From positions 1 to 43,186 of the forward strand of contig DRKI01000122.1 in NCBI GenBank assembly GCA_011051875.1: a stretch of 43,186 bases of DNA, read 5' to 3'. Below the pieces are notes generated by a model. That model was not told where the DNA came from and did not search any database. It was given only the letters and a program-made list of their open reading frames with translations. Position numbers and translations under genes: made by a program. Below, piece after piece: positions 16,227 to 24,418 of this stretch (position 1 is its first letter; the number at the start of each line of letters is the position of its first letter). The stretch comes from Desulfobulbus sp. GTDB lineage: Bacteria; Desulfobacterota; Desulfobulbia; Desulfobulbales; Desulfobulbaceae.

Positions 16227-16738
16227 TGGCTGAAGAATTCCTGCACGATATCCTGGCCACCGGCCCGGACATGGATGGCGCGGCCGGGCGGATCCTCGCC
16301 TTTCTTGATTCCACCCCCCTGGTCCACTACCACCGGGTGGAAATCGACCGGAACCGGTCCATGAACGCGCTCGATGACCGGCTGCTGCCGCGGGCCCGGG
16401 AAGCGGCGGCCGAAAACAGGCGGATACTGGATGCCATGCTGGCCGAACTGCGCCACGAGGGCATTGAGGATCTCGCCAGCCTGGCCGCCCTGCAGCAGGG
16501 ATTCCAGAGCAAACTACTCCATGTCATCGCCCATATCCTGGACGGCTTTTTCGGTATAGACTCCCGCTTCTATGACCTGGACGAGAGCAGCCACTGGCTC
16601 ACCGCGCAACGCCGCCGCCTGCTGGTCAGCATGCCGGAACAGTGCTGGCTGATCAGGATCCGGGCCCGCCTGGAGGGTGGAACAGACTTTGCCGGCCGGC
16701 AGGAACGGTTTCGTCGCCCGACCGCCGGCCGGTCCTAA
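16226..16738 (+). CDS. Unrecognised soluble protein, 170 residues
   Basis: No family was recognised. The protein is mostly helical, acidic in its first half and arginine-rich at the end, without signal peptide or membrane segment. It contains a hydrophobic patch LLHVIAHILDGFFGIDSRFYDLDE and ends in a conserved-looking WLTAQRRRLL segment. Its start overlaps the HAD stop (TGATG), so it is translationally coupled and likely works with the HAD/HD group. Its 3' end overlaps the convergent DUF4388 gene by 4 bases. Confidence 0.7.
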   Translation: MAEEFLHDILATGPDMDGAAGRILAFLDSTPLVHYHRVEIDRNRSMNALDDRLLPRAREAAAENRRILDAMLAELRHEGIEDLASLAALQQGFQSKLLHVIAHILDGFFGIDSRFYDLDESSHWLTAQRRRLLVSMPEQCWLIRIRARLEGGTDFAGRQERFRRPTAGRS

Positions 16739-17358
16739 CCCGCATCCTCGTCAAGGCGCTTGAGTCCCTCCATGAGAATCATCATGAAGTCACCCAGCTC
16801 ACGGGCCTTCACCTGGGGATCTGGCAGGCCGGGCACGAAACGGAAGTGCCCCCTGCGTCGGGAAAGGATGGCATAGATGGCCTCCTGGTTGTCCAGCTCT
16901 CCGAACCGGGCCGCAAGCAGGGCCCCCTCGCGAAAGGTGACCCGCGCCGATTCTCCTTCCATATCAAGCAGCAGGTTGCCCGTTTTCTGGTGCATGTGAA
17001 AGACCTGCAGCAGTTCGGCGGGCGAGATGGCATCCAAGCGCCCGCTCATGACCACGTCCCCTGGGGCTTCCCCGGCTTCCGCCGTCTCCTCGTCCGGTTC
17101 CGTCAGCCGGAACTTGACCAGGCCGGTGCAGCCGCCGCAGGTGTAGACCGTTTCCCGCTGGGCGGCAAACCCTGTTGCCGCATGCGGCAACAGCTCAAAG
17201 AGCAGGCCGGTCAGCTCCCGGACCAGGATGAGACAGGAGGGCTTGCCAATGGGCAGGGAGACGGCCCGGTCCGTCAATACGATCCTGTCCTCCGTCCTGT
17301 AGAGAGGACAGTTGCGGACCTCGGTGATGGCAAAGGATGCGCTGAAGGATGCTGTCAT
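16735..17358 (-). CDS. DUF4388-domain protein with N-terminal four-cysteine domain
   Basis: A 207-residue protein with two parts. The C-terminal half (about 101-200) fits DUF4388: GRLDAISPAELLQVFHMHQKTGNLLL, followed by GALLAARFGELDNQEAIYAIL and GHFRFVPG. This domain is common in delta-proteobacterial signalling proteins. The N-terminal 90 residues carry Cys17, Cys42, Cys74 and Cys77 (YTCGGCTG), a possible metal site. A signalling or gene-control role is inferred from the domain only. It is convergent with the preceding gene and divergent from the E2-fold gene. Confidence 0.75.
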   Translation of the reverse strand: MTASFSASFAITEVRNCPLYRTEDRIVLTDRAVSLPIGKPSCLILVRELTGLLFELLPHAATGFAAQRETVYTCGGCTGLVKFRLTEPDEETAEAGEAPGDVVMSGRLDAISPAELLQVFHMHQKTGNLLLDMEGESARVTFREGALLAARFGELDNQEAIYAILSRRRGHFRFVPGLPDPQVKARELGDFMMILMEGLKRLDEDAG

Positions 17359-17549
17359 TGTTCGTCCATGGCTGCGGCCACGTTCCCGTCCCTGTTTGCC
17401 GGCATGACCGTAGAAAAGGTGGATGTTTCCGTTAATGCGGCGCCCCTGTCACAGGCCGGCAGGATCGGAGAACCCGCTGCGGACCGGTTCACCCCGTCCG
17501 CAGGCGGAACGGATGAAAAGAGGCTGTTGACGGCCCGAAGGAATGCAGC

Positions 17550-17578
17550 TTGTCTCCACCAGGAGAATACTATACAAT
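17550..17578 (+). promoter_or_regulatory. Possible promoter for the E2-fold membrane protein gene
   Basis: TTGTCT (17550-17555), 17 bases, TACAAT (17573-17578). The start point would be near 17585, giving a leader of about 335 bases that includes the whole repeat element at 17625-17834. Confidence 0.5.
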
Positions 17579-17624
17579 ACACCATGATGGAGGTATCAGG
17601 TCAACTTGAAAGCCTCCTGTATGC

Positions 17625-17834
17625 CCTGAATTGAGCGTTTCACCCATCTGCAAAAGAAAAAAAATCAATAATTCCGAATGGTCTCCCTTTTGCTGTGTTG
17701 CAGATGAGTGCAATCCTCCGGAATTTCCATCATGCCCCGATCCGCTTCGCCTTGTCGTGTTCCAGGCAGGCAGGCTACAATAAAGCACCACAAGACCCGC
17801 ATCCTGGGGCAGAATGGAAATCGCTCAATGCAGG
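17625..17834 (+). repeat. MITE-like intergenic element, copy 1
   Basis: About 210 bases bounded by near-perfect 13-base inverted ends, CCTGAATTGAGCG and CGCTCAATGCAGG (12 of 13 paired). Inside, CATCTGCAA (17645-17653) pairs with TTGCAGATG (17699-17707). A second stem, TGCCCC with GGGGCA, encloses a region strongly similar to the element at 28301-28475. No open frame of note is inside. The copy lies in the leader of the downstream gene. Confidence 0.65.
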
Positions 17835-17921
17835 TATTCGATTCTCCCCCTGCGACCCGTCGGAGACTGCCCCGCGGCAAGCCTCCAGCAACCGACCGAT
17901 TTTATACGGATTACAAGACCT

Positions 17922-20306
17922 ATGGTTACCGGTTCCGATCAGCTTGCCGCTGATTATGAGCAACTGAAAAACACCCTTGAGCTCTATCCCAGCATCTCCA
18001 TCACCCGGGCCGAGGGACAGCCTCCGGATCACTACGAACTCGAATACCGCCTGCGGGGATATGTCAGGAACCCCGACGGCACCATCGAGATCGGCGATAC
18101 GCACCGGGTTGCCATCAATCTCCCTTTCGGCTATCCCCATTTTCCGCCCACGGTCAAGCCGCTGACCGGCATCTTTCATCCCGACATTGATCCGGCGGCC
18201 ATCCGCATCGCCGAGCAGTGGCAGAACAAGCCCTCCCTCGCCGACCTGGCCCTCCATATCGGCGAAATGATCTGCGGCAGTATCTACAACGTTGACGACC
18301 CCTTCAACCAGCAGGCTGCGGACTGGTACCTGGAGCACCGGGAGGAGCTGCCCCTGGATGTGCTGAAGATCGCCGACATCGAAGATGACGGCGAACGCTT
18401 TGACACCCTGGACGAGGACACCTTCGCCTCCCTCGGCCTCGAAGACGATGACCTCCTGGGGCCGGTGGCGGACCAGGAGGATGACCAGGCCGAACTGCTG
18501 CTCTCCTACCTGGACCAGAAAAAGATCTATGCCGCCTCCGGCCTCCTGCAGGAGATCCCGCCCAGTGTCGCGGTACCGGACCGGGAGAAGATCGAGGAGC
18601 GGATCGGCAGGGCCCTGCGCGAGGCGGACCGGCTCTACACCGAGGCCCAGCAGCTGGAAAACAAGGGCAAACTGAAAGAGGCCCTGGCGACCATCGACAG
18701 GCTGCAGGACACGGTCGCCGACTCGCCCGGTGTTGACGAACTGCGCAGCCGTATCGAGCAGTCCATCTCCTTTTCACCCGCCGCGGCCGACGAGCCCAAG
18801 CCTCCACCCCTCAAGGAGAAGAAAACGGAACAGACCAGGTCCGGCCAGGCCGTGGCCCCGGCCAGGCCGGCCGCTGCGGACAAAAAGGTGTCCCTGCCTT
18901 CCCTGCCCTACCGGGCCATCTTCATCGCTCTTGCCCTGATTGCCCTGGCCGGGGTCGGCGGCAGCCTCTATCTCAAGGACAGGAGTGCCCTGGACCAGGC
19001 CCGGGAAGAGTGGCGGCAGACCCGGAAACTGTTCGAGAGACGCGACTTTTCCCAGGCCGAGGCAACAGCGGATACGGCCCTGCAGGCACTCCGGTCAGTC
19101 CTGATCCTGCGCTCGGAAAAACAGCAACTGGCAGACGAGATCAACGACCTGCTCACCTCCCGGGACTTCCAGGAGGGACTGAAGGGCAATGTGCTCTACC
19201 AGGGAGAATACATCAGCGAGGAGAAGGCCGCGACCCTCCAACGACTGGCGGAACTCAGCGGCAAGGGAGAGAACCTGATCCGACAGGGCAGAATCAGCAA
19301 GGCCATTGCCGCCTACGAACAGGCCCTGCGCTTTGCCACGGATAACAGGCTGGAGACCAGGGCCGCCACCCTGCGCCAGACCATCAACAATCTCCGCTTC
19401 GAGCAGACCATGATCAGTGCCAAGCGGGCCGAACAGGACAAGGAGTGGGAAAGCGCGGCCGAGACCTACCGCAAGGCCCTGGAGCTGTCCAGGAACCTGG
19501 CGGACCCCGGTGAGATCAAGGAGATCAACAAACGGCTGAAGGCCGCCTCCTTCCGCCACGAACTGGACCGGTCCAAGGAGGCCTTCACCGAATCACAGTG
19601 GCAGCAGACCATCGAAATGCTCGAGCATGCGCAGAAACTCATCCAGGAAGATCCGACCGCGGTCTCTTCCCGGGAGAAGGAGCAGCTGGCCCGGCTGCTG
19701 GCAAGTTCACGCCTCTACCAGACCCTGGCCAAAGCCAGGCGGGCCTACGAGCAGAGGGAGTGGGACAAGACCATCGCCCAGTACGAGAAGGCGCTGCAAC
19801 TCCTTGCCGACCAGAGGAAAATGTTCGGCGGCGACCTGGACGACTCTGTCGCCAAGATAGAAAAGACCCTGCTCATGGTCCGGATCGCCAAGGAACAGAG
19901 CCAGGCGCAGGCAGCCAAGAAAAACAGTGACCTGGAAGGAGTGCTTTCCCATTACCGCACGATGCTGACCCTGGCCACCGGCGGCAGGTTCAGCCAGGAT
20001 GCACTGCTTCGTTCCATTGCCGGCAATATCAGGGAACAGATCAAGACCACCACCGCGCAACTGGAACTCGAGAAGAAAATCCGGTGGCTCACCGATAACT
20101 TCAAGGAGATCTTCAGGAAGAGCTACCCCTCCTATGCCACGTCCAAGCTGGAAAAGCCCGAGGTTACCTACCTGAAAAAGGAAAACGGGCGGATGATCTT
20201 CAACATGACCTGTATCGAGCGGAGCCACGGCCGCACGTCCCGCCTGGAGCTCACCTACCAGTATGATCCGGCCTCGGGCCGGTGGTCCATGTATACGGGT
20301 CAGTAA
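17922..20306 (+). CDS. Membrane protein with N-terminal E2 (UBC)-fold domain and helical repeats
   Basis: About 794 residues from ATG 17922. Residues 10-137 fit the ubiquitin-conjugating E2 fold: an N-terminal helix, a beta-sheet pair, VAINLPFGYPHFPPTV, TGIFHPDI (equivalent of HPNI), and a final helix after NVDDPFNQQAADWY. At the position of the E2 catalytic cysteine there is no Cys (HPDIDPAAIRIA), so it should be a pseudo-E2. Residues 225-285 are helical, then comes a Pro/Ala/Lys-rich linker, one membrane helix at about 331-351, and a 440-residue helical/TPR-like and coiled-coil part. The frame stays open upstream into the repeat element, so the start is a judgement. The function is unknown. 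Confidence 0.75.
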   Translation: MVTGSDQLAADYEQLKNTLELYPSISITRAEGQPPDHYELEYRLRGYVRNPDGTIEIGDTHRVAINLPFGYPHFPPTVKPLTGIFHPDIDPAAIRIAEQWQNKPSLADLALHIGEMICGSIYNVDDPFNQQAADWYLEHREELPLDVLKIADIEDDGERFDTLDEDTFASLGLEDDDLLGPVADQEDDQAELLLSYLDQKKIYAASGLLQEIPPSVAVPDREKIEERIGRALREADRLYTEAQQLENKGKLKEALATIDRLQDTVADSPGVDELRSRIEQSISFSPAAADEPKPPPLKEKKTEQTRSGQAVAPARPAAADKKVSLPSLPYRAIFIALALIALAGVGGSLYLKDRSALDQAREEWRQTRKLFERRDFSQAEATADTALQALRSVLILRSEKQQLADEINDLLTSRDFQEGLKGNVLYQGEYISEEKAATLQRLAELSGKGENLIRQGRISKAIAAYEQALRFATDNRLETRAATLRQTINNLRFEQTMISAKRAEQDKEWESAAETYRKALELSRNLADPGEIKEINKRLKAASFRHELDRSKEAFTESQWQQTIEMLEHAQKLIQEDPTAVSSREKEQLARLLASSRLYQTLAKARRAYEQREWDKTIAQYEKALQLLADQRKMFGGDLDDSVAKIEKTLLMVRIAKEQSQAQAAKKNSDLEGVLSHYRTMLTLATGGRFSQDALLRSIAGNIREQIKTTTAQLELEKKIRWLTDNFKEIFRKSYPSYATSKLEKPEVTYLKKENGRMIFNMTCIERSHGRTSRLELTYQYDPASGRWSMYTGQ

Positions 20307-20310
20307 TCAG

Positions 20311-20571
20311 TCAGTGATGATGGCCGTGGTGCCCATGGTGGCCGTGGTGCGGATCCTGGAGAGGACCGCCGGCCCTGGCCAGGGCCTCTTCCAGGGACGA
20401 CTGCGCCTCCTGCAGTGAGCGGACCGCATCCTGCAGGAGGCATGCGATGTCCGCGTCAGAGACGGCGAGCCGCTCGGCCCACTGTGCAAACTCATCCCCA
20501 TGGCCGCGGTTGTGCTCGATCCAGTGGGGAAGCATGACCCGCAGCTTTTCCAGTTCACTCATCTGAGCCAT
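20311..20571 (-). CDS. Small protein with histidine-rich C-terminus (CooJ-like nickel binder)
   Basis: 86 residues: a helical body (LRVMLPHWIEHNRGHGDEF, then SLQEAQSSLEEALARA) and a tail of nine histidines in PHHGHHGHHGHHH. Such tails bind nickel in CooJ, HypB and SlyD. It follows the CooT-like gene and overlaps it by 17 bases, matching the idea of a nickel-carrier pair. No direct CooJ homology is claimed. Its stop lies 4 bases from the convergent stop of the E2-fold gene. Confidence 0.75.
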   Translation of the reverse strand: MAQMSELEKLRVMLPHWIEHNRGHGDEFAQWAERLAVSDADIACLLQDAVRSLQEAQSSLEEALARAGGPLQDPHHGHHGHHGHHH

Positions 20572-20785
20572 TGCCCTGCTCTCCTTCTGTGCCGGCGCTC
20601 CTGGCGAGGATCAGGCGGCCGCCCAGGAAATCAATCCTTCGGATCACTGCCCCCGGCACCAGTTTCGGTTCTTCAAAAAAGGTGGTCAACAGGATGCCCC
20701 CGGCGGTCACATCCAGGGCCGTGACTCCTTCCATTATGATCTCTTCGCGGCCATCCTCTTCCATTATCGCACTGATCTGGCACAT
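20555..20785 (-). CDS. CooT-family nickel-binding protein
   Basis: 76 residues beginning MCQISAIMEEDGREEIIMEGVT. The second-position cysteine and the small beta-barrel pattern (VTALDVTAGGILLTTFF, then VIRRIDFLGGRLIL) are those of CooT, a dimeric protein that binds one nickel ion through Cys2 and serves maturation of CO dehydrogenase. No CODH gene is in this window. It lies 21 bases behind the kdsD-like gene and overlaps the His-rich gene. Confidence 0.85.
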   Translation of the reverse strand: MCQISAIMEEDGREEIIMEGVTALDVTAGGILLTTFFEEPKLVPGAVIRRIDFLGGRLILARSAGTEGEQGNGSDE

Positions 20786-20806
20786 CCTCCGACCTCCGTC
20801 TGCAGC

Positions 20807-21778
20807 TTATATCAGGAACCTGAACTCACCCTTGCCCAGCAGGTCATGCAGGTGCAGGACGCCGACCAGCCTGAAACCGTGATCAACCACGGCCAGAACG
20901 GTTATCTCCCGGCTCTGCATGATGCTCAGGGCATCAGCGGCCATGAGATCGCTGGCAATGGTCACCGGGTTGCGGGTCATGCATTCGGCCAGGGTCAGGC
21001 CGTCAAGGGTGGTTCCCCGGCTGAGCAGGCGCCGGATATCGCCATCGGTAAGGATTCCGCGCAACACCCCTTCGGCGTCACAGACCATGACCGCACCCAG
21101 ATTTTTCCTGTTCAGTTCGCTGATGGCCTCGGCAAGGGGCACTGCCTCGTCGACCCGGGGCACGGCGGACCCGGCCAGCATCACCTCCCGTACCGCGACC
21201 TTCAGCCGTTCCCCCAGGCTGCCGCCCGGATGATTGCGCCGGAAGTCCTCGGCCCGGAACTGCTTGCGTTTGAGCAGGGCCACGGCCAGGGCATCGCCCA
21301 GGGCCAGGGTGGCGGTGGTGCTCGATGTGGGTACCAATCCCAGGGGACAGGCCTCACGGGGTACGGCCACATCCAGGGTGACAGCGGCGAACCCGGCCAG
21401 GGTCGACTTGGCACTCCCGGTCATGGCGATGATCCGAACATTCCGTTCACGCAGGCTGGCCAGCAGGCTGTTGAGCTCCGAGGTCTCGCCGGAATAGGAG
21501 ATGGCCAGCACCACATCGGTGGGGGCAACCATGCCGAGATCTCCGTGCATGGCCTCCACCGGGTGAAGAAAGAACGAGGGCGTCCCGGTGGAATTGAGAG
21601 TGGCCGAGATCTTCTGGCCCACCAGGCCTGACTTACCGATACCGGTGATGATCAGCCGGCTCGGACAGGCCATGATCAGATCAACGGCCTGTTCAAACTC
21701 AGGTCCGAGCCGATCCCGCACCGCGAGAACCGCCTCGGCCTCCACGGTGAGCACATCCTTGGCCAATGCTACGGTCAT
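20807..21778 (-). CDS. kdsD: Arabinose-5-phosphate isomerase, KpsF/GutQ/KdsD family
   Basis: A 323-residue enzyme that turns ribulose-5-phosphate into arabinose-5-phosphate, the precursor of Kdo in lipopolysaccharide. The N-terminal SIS domain shows TGIGKSGLVGQK, HPVEAMHGDLG and SYSGETSEL. Two CBS domains follow (about 200-320), with VMVCDAEGVLRGILTDGDIRR. The start at 21778 has AGGAGGAGG just upstream; the frame is open further but without similarity. The next genes, cooT-like and His-rich, are on the same strand. Confidence 0.93.
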   Translation of the reverse strand: MTVALAKDVLTVEAEAVLAVRDRLGPEFEQAVDLIMACPSRLIITGIGKSGLVGQKISATLNSTGTPSFFLHPVEAMHGDLGMVAPTDVVLAISYSGETSELNSLLASLRERNVRIIAMTGSAKSTLAGFAAVTLDVAVPREACPLGLVPTSSTTATLALGDALAVALLKRKQFRAEDFRRNHPGGSLGERLKVAVREVMLAGSAVPRVDEAVPLAEAISELNRKNLGAVMVCDAEGVLRGILTDGDIRRLLSRGTTLDGLTLAECMTRNPVTIASDLMAADALSIMQSREITVLAVVDHGFRLVGVLHLHDLLGKGEFRFLI

Positions 21779-21966
21779 GCCTCCTCCTGCATGTTGATAA
21801 CAATCCTTCCCCTGGCGCCACAAGGAGCTATATGCCCTGTGATCATTTCCGAAACAGCAGATCATCCAGGCAGGCCTTGATGTCACGCGGACTGGAGCAA
21901 CAGCCTGTAACGTGGGCCTATATATCCAGGCCGGGGCAACAACCACCCTCCCGCCGCGGCCGGAAC

Positions 21967-22734
21967 TCACGGCCCGGTACCGTCCCCTGTCCGGGAAACA
22001 GGGCGAAGGCTGCCGGCCAGGATGCGATGCTCGCACCCCTCATCGTCAAGGAGACGGTAACGGCCGTCGGCAGCCAGGCCAAGGGCCTGTCCCCGGACGC
22101 GCCGGCCGGGCAGAATCAGCTCCACATGCCTGCCGACAAGATAATCCCGCTGCCGCCATCGGGCAAGCAGGGTGCCAGGTGTTTTCTCAAGAAGGCGCAC
22201 TGCCTCCTCGACCCTCCGGACCACGAGATCCAGCACCAGGTCAAGGTCAAAACAACGGCCGGTCACCTCGAAAAGCGAAACAGCGGATACTGCCGGCCCG
22301 GTCGGCAGGTCGGTGGCAGGGGTGTTGACATTCATGCCGATGCCGATGACCACCGGCGGCACAATTCCGGTACCGCTGAAAGCGCCGGTCTCGGTCAGTA
22401 TACCGGCCAGCTTCCGGCCTGACAGGTACAGGTCGTTGGGCCATTTGAGACGGGGAGAGACGGAGGCTGCATCTTCCATGGCCCGGCAGCATCCCACGCC
22501 TGCGGCCAGGGTCACCATGGACAGCCGCTCCGGATCCAGGTGCGGAAAAAGCACAAGGGAGCAGTAGAGACCACCGGCAGGGGAGGCAAAAAAACGGCCG
22601 TGCTGCCCGCGGCCGCCGCTCTGCTGATCGGCCCGAACCAGGAAAGGATCCCGGCTGGTCGCCCGGCCGGCAAGATCAAGGGCCACGGTGTTTGTGGAGT
22701 CAACCCTGCGATAATGAAGGATCTTCAATGGCAC
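21967..22734 (-). CDS. birA: Biotin--[acetyl-CoA-carboxylase] ligase
   Basis: A 255-residue enzyme that attaches biotin to carboxyl-carrier proteins. The biotinyl-AMP loop is GGRGQHGR (residues 40-47), the substrate motif is LKWPNDLYLSGRKLAGILTE and VIGIGMNVN follows. The N-terminal DNA-binding domain of bifunctional BirA is absent, so this is a ligase only. The start is taken as GTG 22734; no good ribosome site is seen, so it is uncertain. It lies just behind the dsr terminator. Confidence 0.92.
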   Translation of the reverse strand: MPLKILHYRRVDSTNTVALDLAGRATSRDPFLVRADQQSGGRGQHGRFFASPAGGLYCSLVLFPHLDPERLSMVTLAAGVGCCRAMEDAASVSPRLKWPNDLYLSGRKLAGILTETGAFSGTGIVPPVVIGIGMNVNTPATDLPTGPAVSAVSLFEVTGRCFDLDLVLDLVVRRVEEAVRLLEKTPGTLLARWRQRDYLVGRHVELILPGRRVRGQALGLAADGRYRLLDDEGCEHRILAGSLRPVSRTGDGTGP

Positions 22735-22757
22735 TGCCCGTCGGGGGAGGTACCAAT

Positions 22758-22786
22758 AAAAAAAAGCAGAGACACTGGGCCTCTGC
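22758..22786 (-). terminator. Terminator of the dsrABD operon
   Basis: On the minus strand GCAGAG and CTCTGC form a 6-bp stem with a 9-base loop, followed by eight T residues. It lies 26 bases after the dsrD stop and separates the operon from birA. Confidence 0.85.
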
Positions 22787-22811
22787 TCGGTGACCGAAAA
22801 AAGCGGGATAA

Positions 22812-23057
22812 TTAGTTTACACCCTTGTCGCCCTCTTCGTCCTTGATGCGATCGGGACGGGCATACATGGTGGTGGAACCGGAAGACCAGAACATCAGCT
22901 CCCCCTCCCTGACCAGCTCATTGGCGAGATTCTTGATCACCCGCGGCTTGGCATCGGGATCGCACTTGTAGAAATCCTTGACGTACAGCTGAGGTTTCGG
23001 GGCCTTCTTGGCCTTTTCGATCATTGCAGCCTTCAGTTCTTCCTTACTCAGAGCCAT
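22812..23057 (-). CDS. dsrD: Dissimilatory sulfite reductase-associated protein DsrD
   Basis: An 81-residue winged-helix protein (SKEELKAAMIEKAKK, then KPQLYVKDFYKC, then NLANELVREGELMFWSSGSTTMY). DsrD marks sulfate reducers; it is reported to activate DsrAB allosterically rather than bind DNA. It is third in the operon, 171 bases after dsrB, with AGGAG before the ATG and its own downstream terminator. The large spacer holds a strong hairpin. Confidence 0.97.
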   Translation of the reverse strand: MALSKEELKAAMIEKAKKAPKPQLYVKDFYKCDPDAKPRVIKNLANELVREGELMFWSSGSTTMYARPDRIKDEEGDKGVN

Positions 23058-23190
23058 GGTGGTACTCCTGTTGTCTCTATGAAAACCGCCTGAAATGGAT
23101 GTACTTCCCGTTCATGCAGGTTTTCATTGTTGTTGTGGCTGCGGCCCATTCCTGGTCCAGCCATGCTGGTTTGCGAAATCCCGGAACAGA

Positions 23191-23217
23191 ATCCCGGCTC
23201 CGGGATGGAGCCGGGAT
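23191..23217 (-). promoter_or_regulatory. dsrB-dsrD intercistronic hairpin
   Basis: A perfect 11-bp stem (ATCCCGGCTCC with GGAGCCGGGAT, 5-base loop) starts 12 bases after the dsrB stop on the transcript and has no T-run. It may protect the 3' end of dsrAB mRNA or set the dsrD:dsrAB ratio. Confidence 0.6.
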
Positions 23218-23228
23218 CCGGGACATCA

Positions 23229-24368
23229 TTACTTGGTGTATGAATCGGTTGCGCTGGTGTACTTGAACTGTGCCGTGGTCCGCCACGTATCGTAGGCCAG
23301 ACGATAGTCGTCGATGGACTTCTCGGTAAACGGGATACCACACTTCTCAAAGAACTTCTCCCAGCCGATGCGCTCCGCCCACTCGCCGACACGCTCGTAC
23401 TTGCGGGCGTCCTTGGCATAGGTCTCGAGGATGTTCTTGACCGCATCCGTCACCTCGGGCCAGCGCGGCGGATTGTTGGGCAGGAACGGAATAACCAGCT
23501 TGGAGAACTTGGGTGCGGACTTGGCATTGGATACCTTGCCGCCCACCAGGATGGCGATACCGTCACCTTCGGGGTCGGCCAGCGGCATGGCCGGGCACAT
23601 GGTGTAGCAGTTACCGCAGAACATGCAGCGCTCGGCGTTGACCTTGACGGTCTTGACCTCTTCGCCGTTGACCTCGGCCTTGGCCGGCTTGACCGCACCC
23701 AGCGGACAGGCGGCGATGGCCAGCGGGATCTCGCAGACACCGGTGATGCGCTCATGGTCGATCATCGGCGGCTTACGGTGGACACCGAGCAGGGCGATAT
23801 CGGACGCGTGCACAGCGCCGCACATGTTGAGGCAGCAGGCCAGGGCGATACGGACCTGGGCCGGCAGCTTCATGGAGCCGAAGTACTCGAACAGCTCGTC
23901 CATGACCGCCTTGACCGGACCGGATGCGTCGGTGGCCGGGGTGTGGCAGTGGACCCAGCCCTGGGTGTGAACGATGTTGGTCACACAGGCGCCGGTGCCG
24001 CCGATGGGGAACTTGTTGCCACGGCCCTTGAGATCCTCGATCAGGGCCCGCATCGTGTCCTCGGAATCACACATGAACTCGATGTTGTTCCGGGTGGTGA
24101 AGCGCAGGTAGCCCCCGCAGTACTTGTCGGCGATGTCACAGATCTCGCGGATATGCTCGATGGAGATCAGGCGCGGAGATCCCACGCGGACGGTGTAGCA
24201 CTTGTCGCCGGTGGACGAGGTGTGGATCAGGACTCCGGGTTCCGGAATCTCGTGGTACAGCCATTTGCCCTTGTTGTTCTTGATGATCGGGGGCAGCATG
24301 GTGTCGTACTTATGCGGACCGAGGTCTGTAATCCGGCCTTCCATCGGATTATTCGGATCGTAACCCAT
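23229..24368 (-). CDS. dsrB: Dissimilatory sulfite reductase subunit beta
   Basis: A 379-residue subunit of the heterotetramer that reduces sulfite to the DsrC-bound trisulfide in the cytoplasm. The siroheme-coupled 4Fe-4S ligands are Cys141 and the CCLNMC group (Cys178, Cys179, Cys183), the set expected of the functional siroheme site. A second ferredoxin-type cluster uses Cys221 and CMFCGNC (248, 251, 254). AAGGAG lies 10 bases before the ATG. The gap to dsrA is 50 bases. Confidence 0.98.
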   Translation of the reverse strand: MGYDPNNPMEGRITDLGPHKYDTMLPPIIKNNKGKWLYHEIPEPGVLIHTSSTGDKCYTVRVGSPRLISIEHIREICDIADKYCGGYLRFTTRNNIEFMCDSEDTMRALIEDLKGRGNKFPIGGTGACVTNIVHTQGWVHCHTPATDASGPVKAVMDELFEYFGSMKLPAQVRIALACCLNMCGAVHASDIALLGVHRKPPMIDHERITGVCEIPLAIAACPLGAVKPAKAEVNGEEVKTVKVNAERCMFCGNCYTMCPAMPLADPEGDGIAILVGGKVSNAKSAPKFSKLVIPFLPNNPPRWPEVTDAVKNILETYAKDARKYERVGEWAERIGWEKFFEKCGIPFTEKSIDDYRLAYDTWRTTAQFKYTSATDSYTK

Positions 24369-24418
24369 AATATATTCTCCTTGTAAAAATCGGTTAAAGG
24401 TATTTGGCCATCAAGCAA

